From the NCBI GenBank assembly GCA_022818135.1, contig JAFMSR010000002.1:29116327-29180326 (forward strand): a DNA stretch of 64,000 nucleotides, in the 5' to 3' direction. The stretch is from Saxidomus purpurata. Its lineage: Eukaryota > Mollusca > Bivalvia > Venerida > Veneridae. Of the stretch, positions 35,601 through 47,600 are shown piece by piece. A model generated the notes under the pieces. The model searched no databases and was not told where the DNA came from. It saw only the letters and a list, made by a program, of their open reading frames with translations. How positions within the stretch are numbered: position 1 is the stretch's first letter; the number at the start of each line of letters is the position of its first letter. A program made the translations under genes and the position numbers.

Positions 35601-38600
35601 GTTTGGAAATCAGATGGTAAACAAGATTCCAACTTTCAAATTAATATCTCAAACAGTTCAGTCAAAAAGTGGACTGGAAAAACTTAACCAAGATTCTAAG
35701 TCGATAAAAGGCCTTAATTTTTAAAACAAATCCCTCACAGAGTACCTTCTCTTGCGTACAGGTGGGGGTAATGAAGTGAAATAGCATTAAAAAGTTTCAA
35801 AGCAATATCTCAAAAGGTTAAGGCAATAAGTGGATTTTACCCATATTCAATGTATTTTCTAAGTCAAAAAGGGGCATAATTCTGTCAAAAACCTTGACAG
35901 AGTTATGTCCTCTTGTCTGTTGATGAAGGTCGTGATGGTAAACAAAGTATGGTTAGTTTCAAAGCAATACCTCCAATGGTTTTGAAATAAAAGTGAGGTG
36001 GTGGGACGGGAAAACTTAACCAAGCTCAATACACTTTCTAAGTCAAAAAAGGGCCATAATTCTGTCAAAAACCTTGACAGAGTTATGTACTCTTGTCTGT
36101 AGATGGAGGTTATGATGGTAAACAAGTATGGTAAGTTTCAAAGCCATACCTCTAATACTTTTGAAATAAAAGTGGGGTGGTACGAGAAAACTTAACCAAG
36201 GTGTGACGCCAACGCCGACGCCGACGCAGACGCCGACGCCGACGCGAGTAGGATAGCTCCCCTTTTCATAGAAAAGTCGAGCTAAAAATGAAAGTAACTG
36301 TATGCATTCCCCGTTTGTCACATATTTTCGCGACCTCGCATGTCTGTGAACTTATTTTCGTACATTAATGTTTCTTCGATTTTGGCGATTTAAACACTTT
36401 TAAATAGAACACAATTTGTCCAAAAGTATGTTTAAAGGTTTAAAATAAGTATTGGTAAGTATAACGAATTTGAAGGTTTTGAAGGCGCCGATTTTGCCAA
36501 TAGATATATTCATGTAGGGGAAAAATTTACGTCCAGCACAATTTGCAACTTGAAAAGCACAAGTAAGTCAATAATTTATTACTAACCCCAAAAAACAAGC
36601 CGAAATTATAAGTCTGTTTGACACGTGATGATCGGAAAAATGGGTATACAGAATTGTGTTATGATCACCCGAAGTGCAATCGTGAATTACATAGTAACAA
36701 TACATCGAGTGTGTCAACCAAGCATCGCTAATTAAATCCGTGTACAAACAACATTATAAATTATATTTCGTTTTATGATTGTTTATCAATTAACACCTCT
36801 GATAACGACCGAGACGGCCATGTGCGCGTTATCAGATAGCATCTAATTAGCTCCGCCTTCTTCCGTAAACTAGCCAACAGACGACGATTGATTTTTGATT
36901 GACACGTGAGAATTGCCGAGATTATTTTGTTGGCGCCACTAAAATTCGCCAACTGAAAGAATTTAGCGACAGAATTTATTTTTTCTCGCATTTGGCGCCA
37001 TTGGCGACCGACAGCGGGAACCCAGTTATAAATGAATCTTACCGACTTGTTACGAGAAAATTCATTGGACAGTCAATCAAGGGAGAAGGCTCGTGAATGT
37101 TTAATTGGATTCGTACTCAAAACTTTTCGTCTTATGTCCTGCCGACGAGTAACGGTTTGATTTTCCTTCCTCGATTTTATTTTTGTTTTCAGGGATTTTT
37201 TTCTAAGAAAGGGGAAAAAAACATATTATTTTAGGAGGGGAATGGGGCCGATATTCGGCCCCAAAATCGGCCAAACGAGTGCCCTGCAGGCCAAACAATG
37301 CCATAGAAGATGCTCATTTGATGATTGAATAATTTGTATTGAAAGTTCTTTCTTTATGGTTTAACTCTTCCTCTGCTTGTGGCAAATGATTCTGTCTTTC
37401 CACCAGTGCAGATCATGATCAGCCTGCCAATATGTGCTATCACATCATGATGTGCATTGTTCACTATTAAAATAGAAAAAGGCACCACCTACCATATACT
37501 CCTATTTAAACGCTGTTGGGGCCGTCACATTTTTTACCCCAGGTGTGTTTTCTAGAGACTGAAATGTTTTTCAAAAGTTTGACCCAGGGGAAATGTTTAG
37601 TCTAGACCTAAAATGCAAGAGGTGTTCAATAAAAGTGTTGAGTCTTCTATTTTTCACTGGATTAATCAAAATTGATATGGATTAAAGTGTTTATATGAAT
37701 GTCTCCAGACCTGTTAAGTCCATTTTTACACTAAAACAAAAAGGGGGTATTAGTGTGTGTGTGTAGTGGTGGTGGGGGGAGGGGAAGGCGTTCATACAAA
37801 GGTATACTATGTATGGTATTTACCAAGTAATAAAACGCTCCAAACCATTTTGTAGTATTTTGTAGTCACTACGGATGGTTTGTGGAGTATACTACATTTA
37901 TGTAGTACAGTCTAGTCCATTTATCATAATTCAAACTCTGTTTAGATGAATTTTTGGGAATAATCAACAATCAATTTTTTCTATTTCTTTGTAAATTTAT
38001 TTTGGTAATTTTATGCTAGCTTTATTGATACAAAAAATTGGTTAATAAGAACATAATTAACAAGGGGGCTAAGATGGCCCTATATCGCTCACTTTGGTAC
38101 AAGTCCACCTGCCTGGTGGAAGATCACTAGACAATGTTATATACCAAATAGGTTTTCCTATATACATCTTTGTAAAACAAATGACCCCTCCTCCCCCCCA
38201 GGGAAAGGCCAATTTTGATCCCAGGTACATGATTTGAACAATCTTGGTAGAGGTCCACTAGACAATGCTACATGCCAAATATCTAAGCTCTAGGCCTTGT
38301 GGTTTCAGAGAAGAAGATTTTTAAAGTTTTCCTATATTAGCCTATGTAGAACTAAGTGACCCCCTGACTTCGGGGTCAATTTCAATCCAGAGGTCATAAT
38401 TTAAACAATCATGGTAGAGGTCCACTAGCCAATGCTACATATCAAAGATCTAGGCCTTGTGGTTTCAGAGAAGAAGATTTTTCAAGTTTTTCCTATTTGT
38501 TGCCATAGCAACCAGAGTTTTGCATGGAATGGAATTCTTTGAACAATTTTGGTAGAGCTTCATGCAAGGAACAATCCTGCATAGTTTCATCAACATTGGC

Positions 38601-41600
38601 CTAGCGCTTTCAGAGGAGATGTCATTTGAATCAAAATGTTGACTGATGACGGACATCAGACGACGGACAATCATCCATCATCAAAATTACGAATAAACTT
38701 ACAAGTACACTGTTAGTGTTAAAACTGTGAATTAATTCTGACTGGTTTGTGCAACTCATATGTACTGTATTGTAGATAAAGTACACAATAGTGTGATTAT
38801 TGTTGTTAACCATTATGGTTGACCTTTGGACTTGTGAAAAGTGTGACAAAGATTGTTAGAATAGAGCAATCCCTGTTGCCAGTAGACAAATTCTAACAGT
38901 ATGGTTTTTAAGTACGTCTGCAAACTTTAAGGTGCAAGCATTAAAAGCAATGTTGTATAACTAGAGCTTTCACTGGTTACAAAATAAAAGAAATATCAGT
39001 GCAAAAGTACATAAACAGACATTGATGTTTTACTACACATATAAAACACTGCTTGAATGGTGTCATGAAGAAACAATAATTGTGCACACACAATGACTTT
39101 GCATGCATAGATATTTGTTAAGTACAAAAGGGCAATAACTCTATAAATTGTGAAATATTAGTTATATAACTTCTCACTGTAGCTTTTCATACATAGATAT
39201 TACTGGGTATACCAACTAAGGAGTTTTAATGCAATGCAACCAGCATCAATACTTGAGACATTACCACATTCTAATAATAAGAATACTTGACATTGTGTAA
39301 GGATGGGACAGATGGGCAGGACAGGACAACATACATAATTCCTTATAATAATATAGCCCCCAGTTTTAACTACGTAAAGTGGGGGTATAATTAGGTAATT
39401 TACACAGTTTTAGAGCATAATTATTATAAAAAAAGTTATAATGTAAGTTTTATTTATATCTGTATGTATAACTTCTGAGCAATTATAAATATTTAAATTA
39501 TATACACTGCTAATTACTGGTGAAACATTGAAATTTGCAAGAACAAATTATCCTGCAAGGTGGTGCATTTTCTTTTAATGAATGTCGTTTGATATAAATG
39601 AATTTCCAAGACCCCAATGAATTTTTGAAAAGACATATTTTTATTTTTAGTAAAGGTGGCTCATACGCAGTAGAACACTTGCGTTGCCCTCTTACACTTT
39701 GTCAAAATAACCAAAACATTTACAACAGCAACTGTAACAGTTATTATGATAAAAACAAAAACGATTGACCACACAATTTTACATGTTATACTTAAAGCAT
39801 TTCACAAAGTACTGGGTAACCCAAAATTATGTGAACTTTGTTTTAAATTAAAAGCTACCAATCAAATATTGACTTAAAATGTTTGGCAGCATCACAACCC
39901 TTCTGACATAAGCAATACAATTTTAAAGTTTGATGAAGAAATTTTAAGAAATTGCAAAGTTATAGCCAAGTTAAGTTTTTGTGACGGACGGACCAACCCA
40001 TGGACCGACAGACTGAAGGAAAAAGCTATCCCTGTGTATTGCCTTTTCTCCAAAAGGGTGACATAAAGTTATGTGCAGTGGACCTGAACTATTTCCTGTT
40101 ATCAAAAGAGATCATTGTTGCAAAGGATGCTGTAAAGAACAATTTACATTGGTTCCTGTGAAGATGAGGGTTAAAGACTTTCTATTTTTAGTAACAGAGG
40201 GCCCTGCCAGCAGAGAATCAGAACCATTTCTTGTTTTCTGAAAGGGATCAAAATAAGGATGCTCCAAATCAAGTTTAGTGACTTTCCAAATTTAAACATG
40301 AGAAGAAGCTGTTTAAAGATATTCCTACTTTTAGGAACAAAGGCCCGTGTGTGTATATTCAGAACCATTTTCTTTTTCTAGCAAGTAGATCGACAGTTAT
40401 GCAAGAATGTTACAGAAGAACAATGGTGACATTCCGAGTTTTGGTCAATAAGAAGAAGCCATTTAAGGATTTTTTCTATTTTTAGTAATTAAACTGAAAC
40501 AATTTCCTATTTCTTTAAATAGGTCTATGCAAAGACATGACTGATCATTTTTTGTGACTTTCCAACAGCTGGTTGACATGACAAGTAGCCGTTTAAGGAT
40601 TTTTGTATTTTTAGTAACAGTGCATGGCCCCTGTATGCAATGGATCAAGTCATTTTCCTGCTATCTGAAAGAAGTGCATGCAATCCATGCAACAGAGCAA
40701 GTTTGGTGACTCTCCAACTATTGGTTTATCAGAACAAACACTGTTCATAGATTTTTCTGTTTTTAGTAACATTTGCCCATGTTTGCAATTTTTTGAAAAA
40801 AGGTCAATATATTGCAAAGATGAGCAATTTTGGCAAAAATTTTGCATGTAGTTTCAGAGAAGAATCAATTTAGTGAAATGTTGACAATGAATGCTGGACC
40901 ACCAAAGCATACTAATAGCTCATCCAGAGCATTCAGTTTAGACGACCTAAAAATACATTTACCCGTATTTCAATTAATTCTTGTTTACAAGGGTATTCAT
41001 TTAAAGTTCAATGACTAAGACTTAGTAGCAAACAGTGGTTATATGCGTAGGCTGACCATGATCAACATATGTTGCAAGCCAGAATCATTTGCTGCCAGTA
41101 GTATCAGAATAAAAGATAATAAAAGGAAACACATTACATTATTGTTCATCCTCCCTGTTGCAACGTTTGTGCAAAATTATTGTTATCATGCAAGGTTAAG
41201 ACGCCATTCACCCAGCTCAATATAATTTTGGAACGGCTTCAAACGTAAGTAAATAATTCAGAGGTTAATTCTCTTTTATTCATATTATTACAACAACATT
41301 GTGTCTAGAAAAAGTATCCATTCAAATATTTTACAACTGCTAAATCAGCCCAAGGGAGACGTGAGAAACGATGTACTAATTTCTACAAGCTGTACCTAGT
41401 GTAGCCACGAGGCAGATGATCCAGCATTAACATACCTACCCACACACTCTCTAAGGCAATAGCATTTTTGGTATAAAAGGAACAAATGATATTGTCCGGC
41501 CATCTTATGAGAAGCTAAGTTCACAGGGACTATTGGCCTTCCGTCTGGAAATTCTTCAAGCAAAGGTAGGCATTTAAAAATCATTTTGAAATTCAGCATT

Positions 41601-44600
41601 TTCTTTAGGGGAAATGTTACATTTAAATTACAATGTTTCAATATTGAACAAATGTATTTTTTGGTTTATCATTTAATTTTTTTTCCAAATATTGTTTCAC
41701 AGAGTATTAAAGATAATATAGTTCGCAATTAAAACTTCAAACCTTAGCACATTTCTTTAGAAATCAAATGTAAATGACATTCAACAGTTCATATTGTTTT
41801 GTTCCTTTGAGTCAGATAAAGTATTCTTTTATCAATTTGCATTATTATTACCAAATGAAAGAAAATTTCCTGCGTAAGAAGCACTGACACTTATTATACC
41901 AAAGTGTTCAAATTCATCAATTGAGGATAATTGAACCTGTACATAAAACACTAAAATGTGAAATTGACATAATCTATAAGAAATGGCACAAACTTTTCAG
42001 TAGCTTTTGCTTGATATTATAAGTTCTTTCAATCGGAGGAAACCCTCATTCAGTATGCAATCACCATAAAATCTTCATTTAGAAACAGAATACATGCATG
42101 TACTTTCTTATATAGATAATGTTTAATGTCAAAGCTAATTTATTACATAACTTAAGGCAGAGTTAGAAATATAAACAAATGTGTTGTCTTTAATGAAATA
42201 TTCATAAATGTAATGTCTTTAATCCCCAGTCTGGAATTCAAAATAGTTGCTAAAATTAGCAATCATCCTAAAAAATGTAATGGATGCAAGTTCATAAATA
42301 CATTAACTGACATTCTAGATTGGCAATTTAAGAACGGTTCCATTGGAATTTGGTTACTAAATTTAGCAAACCATCATGAAAAAAAAATATCAGGGATGCA
42401 AGTTTATTCATAAAAATCTGGCTTTCTAGAGTTGTGGAAAAGGTTAGCACATCATGAGTTTGTAGTGTGAAGATTGTAATTTCATCTGATAATCAAAAAC
42501 TGTAATAAGGCTTGTCAAAGTGCGTTAGGTTCTTGCTACGTTAACTGGGCAATGGACTATAAAATGTCAACTGTTCTTTAGAATCGCTCACTTGCTGGCC
42601 GTAAATTGTAAAGGAAACTTTACTTGTGCGAAGGTTTGTAAAACTTAACAATTTTATTAATTTAAAAATAAATACAGTTTTTTTTTTTATAGTGTTTTTA
42701 CTTTGTTGTTATTATTATCATTAGAGAGCTGTTATTTCCATTCGATTATAAAGGATTGTACAATATGTATATATAACATGGTTATGAAAAAATTTAAAAA
42801 GAGATGGTGCATAATATTTAGTAATATAAAATTTTGGAAAAATATAACAATAAAAATAGGTGGAGTTAGTTCATTATAAAAAATTATGTGTTAGTAACAA
42901 TTTGCTAAATATTTTGACAAATGTTTCACATTGTTAATGTATGTTTGTACATACTTTGTCATATATTTTTCTAAAGAAATTTTACAACAGAAAATAACAA
43001 AAATAAATATTGCACTTTTAATGTGGCTGTATACTTTGAAAGCCCAGTGAGCACTTTGGATGTTAGATTACTATTAGCTCTTGTATTACAAATAAAGATA
43101 TCTTACTTGCGAAATAGACCATTATAATTATATGACTGAAAAACATTCCATCACTGCTTTTTAAATCAACGTATATATATGTACACTATAAATATGGTGT
43201 AGATTATTTTTTCAATAATATTGCCATAAAAAAGAAAAACCGTCAGACAACGCTTTTTGTGAAGAAGCAACAAATATATGAAAGAAAGTTATACGTTAAC
43301 ACTGTTTTAGACTATAGACTAGAGAGCATATCAATAGCATTTCTGAAACTTTATCAAATATTATCATTTATAAGTTTATCTACGAGTTTTTTAATGGGAA
43401 AGTGATTTTAAATTGATATCAACTCTTTCTCATTTGTAGTTTGTGAACTTTCATTCAAATTTTGACTTTTTTAAAATTTCAAGAAAATTTATAAAAATTT
43501 TAACAAGATAATTTTTCAATTCACTTGATTAAAATAAATTAATTCAAAGAAAATTAATATAAAGGCTTAAAGTCTTATTCCATACCAAACTTGCACTAGC
43601 AACGTCACTATTAAACTTTGGACCTTAAATTGTACTGAAGAGTCTTGAAAATTGAAATGAAAATCTATAATCTAAAGTCCCGGGATCACTTTAAATTTAC
43701 TGATATAGAAAAATTTGTTAGTTTTCTGACAGGATAATGATAGAACCATGTTCAATTCACTCTAAAACAATGCTGACATGTGCCTTTCTTTTGTATTCAA
43801 GTGGTGTCTTTAAGAAAAAGAGTTATTAGAAAGCTAATTTTTGCAATATCATTGAAAAAAATTATGCAATATATATTTCTAACATGTACTTATCGATATA
43901 AATAAAAAAGGTACAGTTTTGGTACATATAAAGGTCATTTCCACCGGTAAGACATCTTTCTTCTTAAAATAACAGCTACTTATAAACTTAAGGTGTTCCT
44001 AGGTCTTTAAACAAAATGTAAAGTGTCTCCCATCAAGTGATGCATGTGCATTAGTACATTATCACATTGAAAATGACCTAATTCTTTCTACATTTCTTTT
44101 ATTCCAAATTACACTTTAATCAAAAAGTGATAAATTTATTTGATTTCACTTATACCAATTTATCTAAGCTTTACTTAAAGCTGTTTTTTTCAATTACATT
44201 AGCTTGTCTTACCTTTACTGATCAAATCTCTTGTGAGTTCTTAAGGGAAAAATGGTGACCTGTAGTCCTGCATGATAACGACCCTTTGAAGTGTTTTTTC
44301 TAACAATAACATAAAAAAATTAATTCCTTGACCATTTTATTTCAGAAAAAAGATGAATTCCTACATCAGCTTATTACTGACAGTGATTGTTGCTATGGTA
44401 ACAATGCAGACACACAAAGTTCAAGGTCAAAGTTATCACTTTAGCAACGGCTGGAACCCAGGAAAAAGATCAATGCAGGAGCCAATGTGCCATTTTAGAC
44501 AAGATGTTAAAACATTAGTTTTCAAACTTATTGAGGTAAGCAAAATTGTGTACATGAAAGCAATTAAAGCTGCTCGCTCTCAGTTACTGTTGAAAAAAAT

Positions 44601-47600
44601 ATTTTTTTTAAAAAAGTGAAATTCTTCTTCCTAAATATAAAACTAAAGGCTAGAATAAAAAAATAAGAAAAAATCTAGGTAGGAATTTGCAGAAATCGAT
44701 TGATAAGGTCGGTTACACGGCACCGCTACCCTATATGTTTATATTGAAATTTCAAAAGCGTTGCAAACGCTTTTGAATTTGGTAGCGTATTTTTTTAAAT
44801 TTAGAGATATACGTGTCATGAATTTATACTAGAGCCTTTTTATATGACCATATATTCTTAAATACGTTATTTAAATACAGTTTGAAAAACTTTATTTTTT
44901 TACGAAAATCTGAGAGCGAGCAGCTTTAAGATCAGCTAAAATCAATTTCAGAAGAAGAAAAAATATCTCAACTTCAAACATTCCTTATAAGATTGGCATG
45001 GACGTGAATTAACTTATAACGTTACATCAATATGACTGCTTCCTTTTACCTGACTATTTGCAAAAATTAATACAGAATGGACAAAAATGTTTTTGTACTT
45101 TTAATCATACTTTTTAAATTTTAATTCTATAAAGCATACATTCTTCCTTTTTCTTATTATGGGTCAATTATGTGGAGAAACTGCGCCAAGCACCTTTTTT
45201 CAAAACTCACTGTTTTTCAAAAAAGTATTGCTAGGTGGATTTCATCAAAATCATATTTCACATCTTCAATCGCTATGTTTAAATAATTAAAATGGCTAAC
45301 AGTAGAAAAAATCGACACAAATTTCATATTGCTGTAATGTTATACAAAGCTCTTAACGGAATTGCATCTGAATATATATGTCAATTTATTACTGTTTCTG
45401 ATAACAAAACATACAATTTACGATCCAGCTCAAAGAGAAATTTAGCATGTGCAAGACCAAAAACAGAATACCTTAAACAAACGTTTAAAATTGTTTCCAT
45501 GCAAACATGGAATTCTATGCAAAAAACTACCAGAAATTTAGCTTTAAAGTATTACAAACTATCTGTTTGCTCTTTATTTTATTGCCAAAATTAAGTCGGT
45601 TATGCATTTTGTATGATTAATATTGTTACTTTGTTATAATTATACAGAAGGCCTCATTGTAAATATGAAATGTACATTTTGCTTTAAATGTACTTGCATT
45701 ATAATACTGAAAATAAAGACATTATTATTATTATTATTACATTTTACAATTACTGTATGCAACCACAAACAAAACACTGATGTACACAATAATACATCCT
45801 GATCTGAACATTGCTGTATGGTCAAATGCTTTTCTAGTTACTGTGTGACACAAGTTCAAAAATGTGTATTTATACTGATCCTTTGTAGTGTGAACAGCAA
45901 CAAACAAACAAAAGAGGGCCATGATGACACTTAATCGCTTACCTGAGTACTATTGACCCATGTGACCAAGTTTTGAAATTGACCAAAAGTTCATCCATAC
46001 ATGTAACAGTACATTCTGGTTATTGTCAAGACCATTGGGTATAAATGTGGCTTCTAGAGTCCACAGGGTTTTTCTATGATTTGATCAAATGACCCAATTT
46101 TTTCACTCCATGTGATTCAGTTTTTTACCTCACCTAGAGACTGTAAAGGCAAATATTCTTACCATTATTTTCCTTATAACTGAGTACAAAATGTGGCTTC
46201 TACAGAATTCACAAAGTTTTTCTATGATTTGACCTTGTGACCTAATTTTTGACCCCACATGACCCAGTTTCGAACTTGACATAGCTTCCATAAATACAAA
46301 CAATCTGAGTAATTTTCAAGATACCTGGCCTTAACTGAGTGCTGCAACAGACAAATCTCCAGATGCACAACTTTACATCCTGAATAACATTAACACAAAC
46401 CCGAAAAATTGCTGATTTTCATTCAATTAAATGTAAGGGCCAAAACTCTGCCTTTACTGAACACAACCAGAAACAAGCCTGTTGAATTTTGTAAATGAAC
46501 TTATAATTTGAAAAGCAATATTTAGTGTACAAAGGGTTATTTACTGAAAACTGACTGAATTAGTAACAGTACAGATCATGATCAGAATGCATGGATGCCC
46601 ACGCTGATCATGCATGATCTGCGCTCATCGCAAAGCAGAATCACTTGCCATCAGAAAGGAAAAGGTTAATGATTATATTTGTTGCATCTTTTAACAATAT
46701 ATCTTCCTTATGTTCTAATATCCCCAAAAAGGAAACTATAATCGAGTTCGCATCGTCTTTCAAAAGCAATATGAAACAATATAACATGCAAATTAAGCAG
46801 TACAGTTTAAAATATTATAAAATAAATTGACAATTCTGAGAAGTAAATCCTTGTAAACAAATCTCAGTCTCTATAAATTCTCTATAAATTATGCATTTTC
46901 TATGGTAAAATCTAAAAGCGATTCATTTTCTATGCAACTTCTAACCACATGCACCTTCATTGAAATTTATTAACAGGAGCAGTTGAATGACATTTTACAA
47001 TCAGATTACCATAAGATGTTAAAGGCCAAATCTTTTTTTATTCCTTTCAATATGATATTTTTAAAAAAACTTGATTTAATCCTGGTCCTGGTGAATCTTT
47101 AAAATAAATTTGTCTTTCTTTCAATTTCCATAAATCTAATTGTTCTAAAAACTGTTCATACAGATGCATACTTATTTAATATTTACTGGCTGAATAGCAG
47201 GAAGAGCAGATTATGGTCACAGTGCACAGAAGTGTAAGCTGATCATGATCTGCAATAGTTGCAGAATGACAGAATCACATGCCAATAGCAGGTTAATAGT
47301 AACAAAACTGAAATTAAAAGTTCATAATTGTTTGTGATTAATTGTAGCTGATTTGGAAACACATCAAACCTATCATTGATTCATAAATTTAGTCTGTTTC
47401 CTAAGAAAACTTGAAATGTCAGTGAAAGTGGTACTACATGAAAGCCCTAAAAGAACACAACTCGTTTGGTACAAACAAATATTGTTGACTTGTTTGGTAA
47501 AGACAGATATTGTATAGTTGTTTGGTACTGACAGGATATTTTATACTTGTTTGGTACACATAGATAGTGCACACATGTGTGGTACATACAGATTTTGTAT

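Noticed and set aside
41396..41641. 81-codon open frame on the minus strand
   Set aside because: No recognised domain; the opposite strand has a better explanation as a TATA box and a donor-ending exon for GnRH.
45292..45594. Independent 100-residue protein-coding gene
   Set aside because: The motifs are those of a LINE reverse-transcriptase C terminus, with stops directly upstream and an ATT-tailed 3' end.
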